The notes beneath the pieces are model-generated. The model was not told where the DNA came from. It ran no database searches and was given only the letters and a program-made list of their open reading frames with translations. A stretch of 64,000 nucleotides of DNA, taken from contig NZ_JGVW01000099.1 of assembly GCF_000687455.2 (NCBI RefSeq), forward strand, positions 48,159 through 112,158, in the 5' to 3' direction. This document shows positions 9,795 through 18,843 of the stretch, piece by piece (positions within the stretch are counted from its first letter, which is position 1; each line of letters opens with the position of its first letter). The position numbers and the translations under genes are program-made. The DNA is from Burkholderia sp. lig30. Its GTDB lineage: Bacteria > Pseudomonadota > Gammaproteobacteria > Burkholderiales > Burkholderiaceae.

Positions 9795-10609
9795 GCGCGC
9801 CCTCCGCCGAGCCCGAAATCCGCCGCGAGCGGCGGGCTCGTATAGTGAAATTTGAACGGGCCGTCCGGTGCGCCGTCGATGAACTGCCGCACGCTCGGAT
9901 CAGTCGACGCGCGCAGCTCGTCAGGGGTGCCCTGCGCGACCACGCCGCCGTTGGACAGGAAGTAGACGTAATCCGCGATCGCGAACGATTCCGGCACGTC
10001 GTGCGTGACGAGGATCGACGTCGCGCCGAGCGCCTCGTTCAGCGTGCGGATCAGGTTCGCGGTGATGCCGAGCGAGATCGGGTCGAGGCCGGCGAACGGC
10101 TCGTCGTACATGATCAGCTGCGGATCGAGCGCGATCGCCCGTGCGAGCGCGATGCGGCGCGCCATGCCGCCCGACACCTCCGACGGCATCAGGTCGCGCG
10201 CGCCGCGCAGCCCGACCGCGTTGAGCTTCATCAGCACCAGGTCGCGGATCAGGTCCTCGGGCAGGTCGGTGTGCTCGCGCAGCGCGAAGGCCACGTTCTC
10301 GAACACCGACATGTCGGTGAACAGCGCGCCGAACTGGAACAGCATGCCCATCTTGCGGCGCAGCGCGTACAGGCCGTCGCGGGTCTGCGCGCCGACGTCG
10401 GCGCCGTCGAACAGCACCTGGCCACGGCGCGCGCGCACCAGCCCGCCGATCAGGCGCAGCACGGTGGTCTTGCCGCAACCCGAGCCGCCCATCACCGCCA
10501 CCACCTGCCCACGCGAAAAACGCATGTTCAGGTTCGACAGGACGAGGCGCTCGCCGTAGCCGAAATCGACGTCGCGCAGTTCTAGCAGAGTCTCGGAGGG
10601 GGAGCTCAC
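9791..10609 (-). CDS. mlaF: Phospholipid ABC transporter ATPase MlaF
   Basis: Cytoplasmic ATPase of the MlaFEDB complex, 272 residues. Walker A is GGSGCGKTT, the signature is SGGMARR, Walker B is [13 protein letters not shown] and the switch histidine is in [10 protein letters not shown]. It is first gene of the mla operon with a promoter-like sequence just upstream. The C-terminal ~25 residues extend past the ABC fold, where family members contact the neighbouring MlaF subunit. Confidence 0.96.
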   Translation of the reverse strand: MSSPSETLLELRDVDFGYGERLVLSNLNMRFSRGQVVAVMGGSGCGKTTVLRLIGGLVRARRGQVLFDGADVGAQTRDGLYALRRKMGMLFQFGALFTDMSVFENVAFALREHTDLPEDLIRDLVLMKLNAVGLRGARDLMPSEVSGGMARRIALARAIALDPQLIMYDEPFAGLDPISLGITANLIRTLNEALGATSILVTHDVPESFAIADYVYFLSNGGVVAQGTPDELRASTDPSVRQFIDGAPDGPFKFHYTSPPLAADFGLGGGRA

Positions 10610-10641
10610 GGAGCTGACAATCCTTTTACGCAGAACGCCGA

Positions 10642-10671
10642 ATTATAGGGCCTGCACGTAAATGATGTCGC
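10642..10671 (-). promoter_or_regulatory. Candidate sigma-70 promoter of the mla operon
   Basis: Minus-strand GCGACA (-35, plus 10666-10671), an 18-bp spacer and TATAAT (-10, plus 10642-10647) end 32 bp before the mlaF ATG. The -10 is a perfect match and the -35 retains GACA. It lies in the 97-bp gap after thiE, implying that mla can be transcribed independently of the TPP-controlled thi genes. Confidence 0.55.
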
Positions 10672-10706
10672 GAGCCCCGGAGGCCGTCCGGTCAGAGAAG
10701 GTCAAA

Positions 10707-11816
10707 TTATCCGCGGAACGATTGCTGCAGCGCAATAAGCGCCGCACGAAAATCCGCCGCGCCGGTGACGGCGCTGACCACCGCGACGCTGCCGACGCCG
10801 ATGGCGAGTACCGCGGGCAGCGTGTCCGCGCCGATCCCGCCGATCGCGACGAGCGGCACCTGCGGCCCGGCGAAGCGCGCATAGCGGGCGATCCGCGCGA
10901 GCCCCTGCGGCGGCGCGGCGACCGACTTGGTCGCGGTCGCGAACACCGGCCCGAGCGCCAGATAGCTCGGCCGCACGTGCAGCGCGCGCAGCATCTCATG
11001 ATAGCCATGGCTCGACAGCCCGAGCCGCAGCCCGGCGCGCGCGATTGCAGCAAGATCGGCCGTATCGAGGTCTTCCTGCCCCAGATGCACGCCGTACGCG
11101 CCGGCATCCGCGGCGATCTGCCAGTGATCGTTGATGAACACGCGCGCATCCGGGTAGCGGCGACCCGCCGCGACCGCGCGCGCGACTTCAGCGCGCAGCG
11201 CGTCCGGTGCCGCCTCCTTGATCCGGAGCTGCACGGTGCGCACGCCGCAGTCGAGCACCCGCTCGACCCACTCCGCGCTCGGCACGACCGGATACAGCCC
11301 AAGCCGCGCAGGGCACGGCGGAAACGCCGGTTCCGGCGCAGGCGGCAGATCCGCGATGCGCGGAAAGCGCGTGGCGTCGACCGGCCACGCGTCGCCCTCG
11401 CACGCTTCGTCGCCGTCGCGCCACGCGAGCGCGAGCACGAGCGCATCGGGCAGCGCGAAACCGCAGTCGAGGAACGCGGCCAGCGCGGGCATCCAGTCGT
11501 CCGCGAGCGGCGCGCCGGCATCCAGCGCATGCCGCTGGCCGGCGCGGTGCAACACCACGCGGCGCTCGCCGAATTCGATCACGTCGATGCCGGGCGCGGC
11601 CGGCATCGACGCAGCCGACGCCAGCGCGCGCGCCGCGTGATCCCCCTCGGAGACGACCAGTACGTCGCCGCCGGCGGGTGCGTCGGGGTGCGCGAGGCAC
11701 AACCGCGACCGCGCAGCGCCGCGCGGCCAGTCGCCCAGCCGCGCGCGAATCCGTTCGGCGGCCTCCGCCAGCTCGTCGGCGGGCGGCCAGAACACGTCGG
11801 CAAAGGGCGCGCTCAC
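10707..11816 (-). CDS. thiE: Thiamine-phosphate synthase with long N-terminal extension
   Basis: Couples HMP-pyrophosphate with the thiazole phosphate to give thiamine phosphate. The start is taken at GTG 11816, overlapping the thiG stop (GTGA), giving 369 residues. The ThiE domain occupies about residues 170-369: RLGLYPVV, then [29 protein letters not shown] and [10 protein letters not shown]. Canonical ThiE is about 210 residues, so 165 extra N-terminal residues are present. Part of this ([20 protein letters not shown]) resembles the C-terminal helices of the pyrimidine kinase ThiD; that reading is inference. No thiD is seen nearby. Confidence 0.88.
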   Translation of the reverse strand: MSAPFADVFWPPADELAEAAERIRARLGDWPRGAARSRLCLAHPDAPAGGDVLVVSEGDHAARALASAASMPAAPGIDVIEFGERRVVLHRAGQRHALDAGAPLADDWMPALAAFLDCGFALPDALVLALAWRDGDEACEGDAWPVDATRFPRIADLPPAPEPAFPPCPARLGLYPVVPSAEWVERVLDCGVRTVQLRIKEAAPDALRAEVARAVAAGRRYPDARVFINDHWQIAADAGAYGVHLGQEDLDTADLAAIARAGLRLGLSSHGYHEMLRALHVRPSYLALGPVFATATKSVAAPPQGLARIARYARFAGPQVPLVAIGGIGADTLPAVLAIGVGSVAVVSAVTGAADFRAALIALQQSFRG

Positions 11817-12628
11817 GCGCCGCCCCCGTCCTGGTGCCAGAACGGCATGCCGACGACGGGCGTGCTCGCGTGCGCGGTCTCGCGCGCGTCCATCGGCCCC
11901 GCCAGGTACGCGGCGCGGCCGGCCTCGACGCCCTGCGCGAACGCGCGCGCCATGATCTCCGGATGGGTCGCCTGCGACACCGCGGTGTTCAGCAGCACGC
12001 CGTCGAAGCCCCACTCCATCACCTGGCACGCATGCGACGGCACGCCAAGGCCCGCATCGACGATCAGCGGCACGTCGGGCAGGCGCTCGCGCAGCACGCG
12101 CAGGCCGTACGGATTGACGACGCCCTTGCCGGTGCCGATCGGCGCGCCCCACGGCATCAGCGCCTCGCAGCCGGCGTCGAGCAGGCGCCGGCCGATCACG
12201 AGATCCTCGGTGCAGTACGGCAGCACCTTGAAGCCGTCCTTGACGAGCTGCGCGGCCGCCTCGATCAGCCCGATCGGGTCGGGCTGCAGCGTGTAATCGT
12301 CGCCGATCAGTTCGAGCTTGATCCAGTCGGTCTCGAACACCTCGCGCGCCATGTGCGCGGTCATCACCGCCTCGGCGACCGTCTGGCAGCCGGCCGTGTT
12401 CGGCAGGAGCGGCACTGCGTGGCGCTTGAGCAGATCGAAGAAGCCGGCCTCGGCGGTGCCGGCGCTCATCTGGCGGCGCAGCGCGACCGTGACCATGCCG
12501 GGGCGCGCCGCGGCGATCGAATCGGAAAGCGACTGCAGCGACGGATAGCGCGACGTGCCGAGCAGCACGCGGCTCGCGAAGGTTTCACCGTACAGCGTCA
12601 GCGCGTCGGCGGAAGTAAGGGACGTCAT
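11813..12628 (-). CDS. thiG: Thiazole synthase
   Basis: Forms the thiamine thiazole phosphate from deoxyxylulose phosphate, ThiS-thiocarboxylate and dehydroglycine (from glycine oxidase ThiO in this lineage). The 271-residue TIM-barrel protein shows [19 protein letters not shown], the Schiff-base lysine region [20 protein letters not shown] and [10 protein letters not shown]. It lies 36 bp after thiS and overlaps thiE by four bases. Confidence 0.97.
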   Translation of the reverse strand: MTSLTSADALTLYGETFASRVLLGTSRYPSLQSLSDSIAAARPGMVTVALRRQMSAGTAEAGFFDLLKRHAVPLLPNTAGCQTVAEAVMTAHMAREVFETDWIKLELIGDDYTLQPDPIGLIEAAAQLVKDGFKVLPYCTEDLVIGRRLLDAGCEALMPWGAPIGTGKGVVNPYGLRVLRERLPDVPLIVDAGLGVPSHACQVMEWGFDGVLLNTAVSQATHPEIMARAFAQGVEAGRAAYLAGPMDARETAHASTPVVGMPFWHQDGGGA

Positions 12629-12664
12629 CTCGGGTTTCCTGGAATGAACGGGAACGGCCGGCGC

Positions 12665-12862
12665 TCAGCCGCCCGCGACGGGATGCACCACGTCGAGCTT
12701 GTCGCCTGCCGCGAGCGCGCGCGCGGCATGCTGCGCGCGTGCGACGAAGGTGCCGTTCAGCGCGACCGCGTACGGCGGGCGGGCGCCGTACGCGGCGAGC
12801 GCGTCCGCGACCGTCGCGCCGTCGGGCAGCGTCAGGGGCTGTTGATTGATCTGGATGTCCAT
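12665..12862 (-). CDS. thiS: Sulfur carrier protein ThiS
   Basis: Ubiquitin-like sulfur carrier of 65 residues. The C-terminus is HPVAGG, with the terminal Gly-Gly that is adenylated and thiocarboxylated. It starts MDIQINQQPL and has the beta-grasp hydrophobic pattern. It lies between thiO and thiG as in other thi operons. No thiF homologue is visible in the window. Confidence 0.93.
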   Translation of the reverse strand: MDIQINQQPLTLPDGATVADALAAYGARPPYAVALNGTFVARAQHAARALAAGDKLDVVHPVAGG

Positions 12863-12895
12863 GAATGCTTCGTCGAAATCGGGGCGCGAAGCGCG

Positions 12896-14032
12896 TCAGG
12901 CAGGCTGGCGCGCGTCGTCGCGGTAATGGAGAAGATCCGGCCAGCGCGTCTCGCCGCGCCACGCGGCGAACGCGTCCGCATCGCGCAGTGCGCCGCTCAG
13001 CGCCGCGCCGGCCAATGCCGCCGCCGTGCGCGCGACCTCCGGGGCGATCATGAAGCCGTGCCGGTACAGGCCGTTGACGACGAGCGTCGACGCGCCGTTC
13101 CAGATGACCGCGGGCCGGTGATCGGGCAGCGTCGGCCGGCACTGCGAATTCAGCTCGAGGATGCGCGCCTCGCCGAACGCCGGATGCACGGAGAACGCGG
13201 CACTCAGCAGTTCGAGCGCGGAGCGCACGCTGACGGGCGACATGTCCTCGCCCTCCACCTCGGTCGCGCCGATCACGTACAGATCGTCCTGCTTCGGCGC
13301 GATGTACAGCGGATAGCGCGGATGCAGCAGCCGCACCGGCCGCGACAGCCCGATGCCGGGCGCGTGCACGCGCGCGACCTCGCCGCGAATGCCGCGCAGC
13401 GCCGGCAGCACCGGTTTCGCGCCGAGCCCTCTGCAATCGATCGTGAAGCGCGCGTCGGGCAGGTTGCCCGCGTCGACCGCCACGTTCCAGTGCGCGTCGA
13501 CGCCGCGCTCGGCGAGGCCCGCCGCCAGCGCGCGCAGCGTCTGGCGGTTGTCGAGCTGGCCCTCGCCCGGCAGCAGCAGGCCGCGCGCGAAGCGGCCCGC
13601 GAGCGCGGGCTCGGCGGCATCGACCTGGGCGCCGGCCAGCGAGACGAAGCCGCCGTCGAACAGCGGCGCGGGCGCGTTCGCGCGCACGCGACGCTCGAAC
13701 AGCGGCGCCTCGGCGCGGTCGGCGTGGTGCCAGACGACGAGCGTGCCGTTGTGCTGGAAGAACACCGGCTCCGGCAGCTCGGCGAGCCACTGCGGCCACA
13801 GCGCGAGCGATGCGACGCCCAGCTCGGTAATCATCAGTTCCGCGCTCGCCGCCTCGGCGAGCGGCGCAAGCATCGCGGCCGCGACCCACGCAGCCGCGCC
13901 CGAGCCGTCGGCGTCGCCGCGCTCGTACAACGCGACGCGATGGCCGTCGCCCGCGAGCCGCCACGCGATCAGGCGGCCGACGAGGCCGCCGCCCAGCACC
14001 GCGAAATCGGGCCGGGAATCCTGAATGCTCAT
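12896..14032 (-). CDS. thiO: Glycine oxidase ThiO (FAD-dependent)
   Basis: FAD-dependent amine oxidase that supplies dehydroglycine to ThiG. The start is ATG 14032 (MSIQDSRPDF), giving 378 residues; the frame is open further upstream through the leader but that region holds the riboswitch. The N-terminal FAD-binding Rossmann motif is VLGGGLVGRLIAWRLAGDG, and the C-terminal DAO-type segment includes LYRHGFMIAPEVA. It is first gene of thiOSGE. Confidence 0.92.
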   Translation of the reverse strand: MSIQDSRPDFAVLGGGLVGRLIAWRLAGDGHRVALYERGDADGSGAAAWVAAAMLAPLAEAASAELMITELGVASLALWPQWLAELPEPVFFQHNGTLVVWHHADRAEAPLFERRVRANAPAPLFDGGFVSLAGAQVDAAEPALAGRFARGLLLPGEGQLDNRQTLRALAAGLAERGVDAHWNVAVDAGNLPDARFTIDCRGLGAKPVLPALRGIRGEVARVHAPGIGLSRPVRLLHPRYPLYIAPKQDDLYVIGATEVEGEDMSPVSVRSALELLSAAFSVHPAFGEARILELNSQCRPTLPDHRPAVIWNGASTLVVNGLYRHGFMIAPEVARTAAALAGAALSGALRDADAFAAWRGETRWPDLLHYRDDARQPA

Positions 14033-14215
14033 CGGGAGATCTCCACGCGACACGCGCGCACGCAAGCGACCGACGCGCATGCGCGTCGCCGCGCGAGCTC
14101 GCGCGAAACAAGACAAAAGACTGAAGAATGAACGGTCATCGAATCCTTCCGTAACGCGCGGCGCGCGTACCCAAAAGGACGAAACCGGCAGCAAAGGCCG
14201 GCCGGGCGGGACGCG

Positions 14216-14243
14216 GCGCTGGCAATGGGAAAGTGGCCAGCGC
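14216..14243 (-). other. GC-rich hairpin downstream of the TPP aptamer
   Basis: An 8-bp perfect inverted repeat (gcgctggc 14216-14223, gccagcgc 14236-14243) with a 12-nt loop lies between the aptamer and thiO. It has no U-run, so it is not a standard intrinsic terminator. It could belong to the riboswitch expression platform. Role inferred. Confidence 0.4.
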
Positions 14244-14257
14244 GGCCCGGCGGGATC

Positions 14258-14356
14258 GGAAACTTCCCGCGCCGGTATTACCCGGATCGGGTGCGAAGGG
14301 TCTCTCTCAGCCTCGCCGCCCGGACCATCTGCCGGCCGTATGCGAAGCACCCCTGT
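14258..14356 (-). promoter_or_regulatory. TPP (THI-box) riboswitch
   Basis: The minus strand carries the conserved THI-box landmarks in order: GGGGTGC (plus 14347-14353), CTGAGAGAGACCCTT, then CACCCGATCCGGGTAATACC and GCGGGAA. These match the TPP aptamer core (CUGAGA, ACCCUU, the ACCUGAUCUGGAUAAUNCC helix region). It starts just after the predicted transcription start and lies about 225 nt upstream of thiO, so it should repress thiOSGE when TPP is abundant. Control could be through a downstream structure such as the 14216-14243 hairpin. Confidence 0.93.
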
Positions 14357-14369
14357 TTCGTCGATGGCC

Positions 14370-14399
14370 ATTAGACCATAAAAGCGGAAACGGCCGCAA
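14370..14399 (-). promoter_or_regulatory. Promoter of the thiOSGE operon
   Basis: Minus-strand TTGCGG (plus 14394-14399), an 18-bp spacer and TCTAAT (plus 14370-14375) are placed so that transcription would begin around 14363, immediately before the TPP aptamer. The position relative to the riboswitch supports the call. Confidence 0.6.
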
Positions 14400-14637
14400 A
14401 CGCCGCGCCTGCGGCAAATTCGCCGAGCACCGGCTGCGGCTCTGGCACAATGCCCGCAGGCCCGCTCGCGCCGTCGCGCGCCGGCGGCCCGTCGCACCGG
14501 GCATCAAGTGTCGTTCAAGACGCGTGTGCCACGATCAGGCACACACGCCGTCATGCGGCACGCTTTTCTGGCGCGCCGCGCGGCGGCGCAGCGCCCGAAA
14601 CGCCCGGCGTTCGCGCCGGCCACTCATCAGGAAGCTC

Positions 14638-16407
14638 ATGACCCAACCGATCCTCAATGTCCACTCCGACTCCGACGCGCCGCAGGACGAGCGCCCGGTG
14701 TCCGCGTGGCGCCTCATCAAGCCCTACTGGGTCTCGTCCGAATGGAAAGTCGCGTGGGCGCTGCTCGTCACGATCATCGCGATCAACCTGTGCGTCGTGT
14801 GGATCAACGTGCGGCTGAACAAGTGGAACGCGGAGTTCTACAACGCACTGCAATCGAAGGACGTCCACGACTTCCCGAACCTGCTGATGCAGTTCAGCGC
14901 GCTCGCGTTCGCGTTCATCATCCTCGCGGTGTACGGCCGCTATCTGCGCCAGCTGCTCGGCTTTCGCTGGCGGCAATGGCTCACCGAGCGCTTCCTCGGC
15001 GAATGGCTCGGCGACCGCGCGTTCTACCGGATCGAGCGCGACCGGCTCGCCGACAACCCCGACCAGCGGATCACCGACGACCTGCAGTCGTTCGCGACGA
15101 CGACGCTCGCGCTGTCGCTCGACCTGCTGTCGACGGTCGTCACGCTGGTGTCGTTCATCACGATCCTCTGGTCGCTCGCCGGCGCGCTGGCGTTTTCGCT
15201 CGGCGGCACGCCGATCGAGATCCCCGGCTACATGGTGTGGGCCGCAGCGCTGTATGCGGTGGGCGGCTCGCTCGTGATCCAGAAGGTCGGCCATCCGCTC
15301 GTGTCGATCAACTACCAGCAGCAGCGCGTCGAGGCGGATTTCCGCTTCGGCCTGATCCGCGTGCGCGAGAACGCCGAGCAGATCGCGTTCTACGACGGTG
15401 AGGCCACCGAGAACCGCAACGCGCAGAGCCTGTTCGTGCGCATCCGCGACAACTGGTGGCGCGTGATGAAGTACACGAAGCGGCTCACGTTCGTGCTGAG
15501 CTTCTACGGCCAGATCGCAATCATCTTCCCGCTCGTCGTCGCCGCGCCGCGCTACTTCGCGGGCGCGTTCTCGTTCGGCGTGCTGATGCAGATCTCGTCG
15601 GCGTTCGGCACCGTCAGCGATTCGTTCTCGTGGTTCATCAACAGCTACAGCACCCTCGTCGAATGGCGCGCGACCGTGAACCGTCTGCGCGAATTCAAAC
15701 GCGTGATGCGCGCGTCGCACCTGAAGGAAAGCGTGTCGCCGGCCACCGAGCACGGCGGCATCAACCTGCATTACGTCGATGCCGAGCGCCTGTCGACGTC
15801 GTCGCTGAAGCTCGCGCTGCCGAACGGCGACGCGCTCGCGGACATCGGCACCGTGACGATCGAGCCCGGTTCGCGCTGGCTCGTGCGCGGCAAGTCCGGC
15901 TCCGGCAAGAGCACCTTCATGCGCGCGCTGGCCGGCCTCTGGCCGTTCGGCGACGGCGCGATCGACGCGCCCGTCGGCGCGCACATGATGTTCGTGCCGC
16001 AGACGAGCTATCTGCCGATCGGCACGCTGAAGGCGGCGCTCACCTATCCGGCGGCGGCCGACGCGTTCAGCGACGACGCGTGCCGCGAAGCGCTGCGCGC
16101 GTGCCACCTCGAAGGCTATGCCGGCCGGCTCGACGAGACGGGCCACTGGACCCGCATCCTGTCGCCGGGCGAGCAGCAGCGCCTCGCGGGCGCGCGCGTG
16201 CTGTTGCACAAGCCCGATTTCCTGTTCCTCGACGAAGCGACGAGCGCGCTCGACCCGGACAACGAGGCGCGCCTCTATCACCTGTTCAACGAGCGGCTGC
16301 CGAAGGCCGCGATCGTCAGCATCGCGCACCGCGAATCACTCGAGGCGTTCCACGGCGACACGATCGACGTGCGGCGCGTGAGCGACAGCGACAAGGTCGC
16401 CGCGTAA
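14638..16407 (+). CDS. ABC transporter, fused membrane and ATPase domains (ABCD/SbmA type)
   Basis: A 589-residue half-transporter. An N-terminal SbmA/BacA-like transmembrane domain (about residues 20-350, including KWNAEFYNALQ, the EF-type WRQWLTERFLGEWL and NPDQRITDD) is followed by an ABC ATPase. Walker A is GKSGSGKST, the signature is degenerate, LSPGEQQRL, and Walker B is DFLFLDEATSALD. The start ATG 14638 has AGGAAG just upstream; the frame is open back to 14233 but those residues lack family similarity. The architecture resembles E. coli YddA and peroxisomal ABCD proteins, whose relatives move peptides, cobalamin or acyl-CoA; the substrate here is unknown. The 605-bp gap between it and thiO contains the thi control region and otherwise nothing I can name. 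Confidence 0.88.
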   Translation: MTQPILNVHSDSDAPQDERPVSAWRLIKPYWVSSEWKVAWALLVTIIAINLCVVWINVRLNKWNAEFYNALQSKDVHDFPNLLMQFSALAFAFIILAVYGRYLRQLLGFRWRQWLTERFLGEWLGDRAFYRIERDRLADNPDQRITDDLQSFATTTLALSLDLLSTVVTLVSFITILWSLAGALAFSLGGTPIEIPGYMVWAAALYAVGGSLVIQKVGHPLVSINYQQQRVEADFRFGLIRVRENAEQIAFYDGEATENRNAQSLFVRIRDNWWRVMKYTKRLTFVLSFYGQIAIIFPLVVAAPRYFAGAFSFGVLMQISSAFGTVSDSFSWFINSYSTLVEWRATVNRLREFKRVMRASHLKESVSPATEHGGINLHYVDAERLSTSSLKLALPNGDALADIGTVTIEPGSRWLVRGKSGSGKSTFMRALAGLWPFGDGAIDAPVGAHMMFVPQTSYLPIGTLKAALTYPAAADAFSDDACREALRACHLEGYAGRLDETGHWTRILSPGEQQRLAGARVLLHKPDFLFLDEATSALDPDNEARLYHLFNERLPKAAIVSIAHRESLEAFHGDTIDVRRVSDSDKVAA

Positions 16408-16512
16408 GCGAAAGGCCGGCGCACGCGGCACTGGCCGCGCACGCCGGCCCGGACAGGGGCGCCCCGCCCTCTGGCCGTTCCCGGTCACGCACGGACGGCA
16501 ACGCCAGCCAGC

Positions 16513-17076
16513 CTATTGCGCCGGTACGTCCGGCAGCGCGATCGGCGCCGACACGATCGGGCGGTGCAACGCCCCCTTGTGCGACAGCAGGCTCTCGAAC
16601 AGTGTCAGCGCCTCCCAGCGCAGCATCGGCGGGCGGCGCAACGTGCCGTCGTGCGCCGGATGACCGACCGCCTCGCGCGGCAGCCGCGCAAGCGTGACGT
16701 GCGGCCGGAACGGCCGGCGGTCGACCGGCAGGCCGATCTCCAGCAGCGCCGCGCAAAGCGCATCGTTCAACGCCGCCACGGCCGGCTCGACGGCCAGTTC
16801 CGCGACAACCAGCCGCGCGCGCGGCATGCTCGGCCACCACGCGAGCCGGTCGACAGGCTGCAGCGGCAGCGCGCACGCCGCCGCCAGCGCGGGCAGCCGT
16901 GCGGCGAGCGCATCACACTTGTCGCGCTCGATCGCACCGAGAAACGCGAGCGTCACGTGCAACTGCTCGACCGGCGTGCGCCGTGCGCCGCGCGTGACCG
17001 GCAATGCGTGCAGCGCGTCGCGCGACGCCGCATCGGGCATCAGCGCGACGAACGTACGCAGCCGGTCGCCGTTCAT
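16513..17076 (-). CDS. thpR: RNA 2',3'-cyclic phosphodiesterase (LigT/ThpR)
   Basis: 2H-phosphoesterase superfamily member that hydrolyses 2',3'-cyclic phosphate RNA ends. The start is ATG 17076 (MNGDRLRTFVAL), giving 187 residues. Two catalytic HxT motifs are clear: HVT at residues 40-42 (LHVTLAFLG) and HVT at 126-128 (PHVTLARL). The region FESLLSHKGA... near the C-terminus is also typical. Its ATG overlaps the symporter stop (ATGA). Physiological substrate in this organism is unknown. Confidence 0.92.
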   Translation of the reverse strand: MNGDRLRTFVALMPDAASRDALHALPVTRGARRTPVEQLHVTLAFLGAIERDKCDALAARLPALAAACALPLQPVDRLAWWPSMPRARLVVAELAVEPAVAALNDALCAALLEIGLPVDRRPFRPHVTLARLPREAVGHPAHDGTLRRPPMLRWEALTLFESLLSHKGALHRPIVSAPIALPDVPAQ

Positions 17077-18569
17077 GATCGGCGCACCGCCACGCCGGAT
17101 GCCGCCTCGGCGTCGGAGGCGGCCGCCGCCGCGCGCTGCGGCAGCGGGCCGTGCTCGCCCCACACGTCGGCCGGCAGCACGCGCGTCAGCTCGGGAATCG
17201 TGTGACGCGTAAACACCGGATCGGCAACGCCTTCGGCGCGCTGGCGCCGGTAATCGCGCCACGCGGCGTGTGCGTACTTGCCGAGCGCGAGGATCGCGAT
17301 CAGGTTGATGATCGCCATCAGGCCCATGCTCGTGTCGGCCATCGCCCAGACGAGCGGCAGTTGCCCGACGCTGCCGAACATCACCATGCCGAGCACCGCG
17401 ACCCGGAACAGCGGCAGCACGCCGCGCCACTTCGTGATGAATTCGACGTTGCCTTCCGCATACGCGTAGTTGCCGATCACCGACGAAAACGCGAGGAAGA
17501 AGATCGCGACCGCCATGTAGATGCCGCCCCAGTCGCCGACGTGGCTCGAAATCGCGCGCTGCGTGAGCGCTGCGCCCTCCATTCCGGCGCCGATCGCATA
17601 GTCACCGGACAGCAGGATCACGAACGCCGTTGCGCTGCAGATCACGATCGTGTCGACGAACACGCCGAGCATCTGGATCAGCCCCTGCGTGACCGGATGG
17701 CGGGTGCTGGCGGTGGCGGCCGCATTCGGCGCGCTGCCCATGCCGGCCTCGTTCGAGAACAGCCCGCGCTTCACGCCGATCGCGACCGCCTGGCTCACCG
17801 CATAGCCCGTCAGGCCACCGGCGGCCTGTTCGAGACCGAACGCGCTTTTCACGATCAGCACGATCATGTCCGGCACCATCGCGATGTGCGTCGCCACCGC
17901 GTAGACGGCCAGCGCAAGATAGCCGATCGCCATCAGCGGCACGATCACCTGCGCGACGCTCGCGATCCGGCGGATGCCGCCGAAGATGATCGGCGCGGTC
18001 AGCAACACGAGACCGACGCCGACGGCCGCGCGGCTCCACCCGAACGACTGGTTGAACGCCTCGGCGATCGCATTGGCCTGCACCGCGTTGAACACGAAGC
18101 CGAACGCGAGGATCAGCGACAGCGAGAACAGCACGCCGAAGCCGCGCGAACGCAGGCCCGTCTGGATGTAGTACGCGGGCCCGCCGCGATAGGTGCCGTC
18201 ATGATGCGAAACCTTGAAGATCTGCGCGAGCGTCGCTTCGACGAACGCCGACGACATGCCGACCAGCGCGGTCATCCACATCCAGAAGATCGCGCCCGGC
18301 CCGCCGACGGTCAGCGCGACCGCGACGCCGGCGATATTGCCGGTGCCGACGCGGCTCGCGAGCCCGGTCGCGAACGCCTGGAACGACGAGATGCCGCCCG
18401 GCTCGCCCTTGCTGCCGACGAGTTTCATGCTGAGCAGCAGCGCCCTCAGCTGGATCATCCTGAAGCGCAGCGTGAACCACACGCCCACGCCGAGCAGAAG
18501 CGCGATCAGCACATAATTCCACAACACGCCGTTAACGGCGTCGATCAGCCCATGTATGAGTGCGTCCAT
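17073..18569 (-). CDS. Alanine/glycine:cation symporter (AGCS family)
   Basis: Inner-membrane Na+ or H+-coupled alanine/glycine transporter, 498 residues from ATG 18569 (MDALIHGLID), with an AAGGAG ribosome site about 6 bp upstream. About 10-11 hydrophobic segments are visible. The AGCS signature is seen as GTGNIAGVAVAL, and GLFSNEAGMGSAPNAAA is also characteristic. It resembles AlsT/DagA. It is followed by thpR with a four-base overlap; no functional link is evident. The upstream 270 bp contains an AT-rich tract (about 18650-18690) where a promoter is plausible, but I cannot define one. Confidence 0.93.
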   Translation of the reverse strand: MDALIHGLIDAVNGVLWNYVLIALLLGVGVWFTLRFRMIQLRALLLSMKLVGSKGEPGGISSFQAFATGLASRVGTGNIAGVAVALTVGGPGAIFWMWMTALVGMSSAFVEATLAQIFKVSHHDGTYRGGPAYYIQTGLRSRGFGVLFSLSLILAFGFVFNAVQANAIAEAFNQSFGWSRAAVGVGLVLLTAPIIFGGIRRIASVAQVIVPLMAIGYLALAVYAVATHIAMVPDMIVLIVKSAFGLEQAAGGLTGYAVSQAVAIGVKRGLFSNEAGMGSAPNAAATASTRHPVTQGLIQMLGVFVDTIVICSATAFVILLSGDYAIGAGMEGAALTQRAISSHVGDWGGIYMAVAIFFLAFSSVIGNYAYAEGNVEFITKWRGVLPLFRVAVLGMVMFGSVGQLPLVWAMADTSMGLMAIINLIAILALGKYAHAAWRDYRRQRAEGVADPVFTRHTIPELTRVLPADVWGEHGPLPQRAAAAASDAEAASGVAVRRS

Positions 18570-18787
18570 CCGATCTCCTTGTCGAGCAGGGTCAGTCGAT
18601 CTCGGCAGTACAGCGCTGCCTGAGGATGGACATGATATGGCAGCCGACGACAATTCTTACAAAATAGAAAGAAATTTAAGACAAAGGGAAGAATCGACGG
18701 ACTGCTTCAGTTCAGATTAGGCGACGCATGCGGATCGGGAAATTTTTACGGCGGCAGCCCCGCCGTCATTACGCGGCAACCGCCCAT

Positions 18788-18822
18788 AAAAAAACCGGGC
18801 GCCCTCTCGGACGCCCGGTTTT
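18788..18822 (-). terminator. Intrinsic terminator after gltD
   Basis: An 11-bp stem (aaaaccgggcg 18791-18801, cgcccggtttt 18812-18822) is flanked on the left by an A-tract that reads as a U-run on the minus strand, 21 bp past the gltD stop. Confidence 0.85.
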
Positions 18823-18843
18823 CATGGCGTTATCACGCAATGC

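Noticed and set aside
10662..14131. Long plus-strand frames (544 and 817 codons) opposite thiE, thiG and thiO
   Set aside because: They are reverse-strand shadows of well-identified thi genes, and one crosses thiS and thiO without any domain signal.
14551..16329. A 592-codon minus-strand frame opposite the ABC transporter
   Set aside because: Composition is Arg/Ala/Glu-rich without motifs, while the plus-strand frame has Walker A, signature and Walker B.
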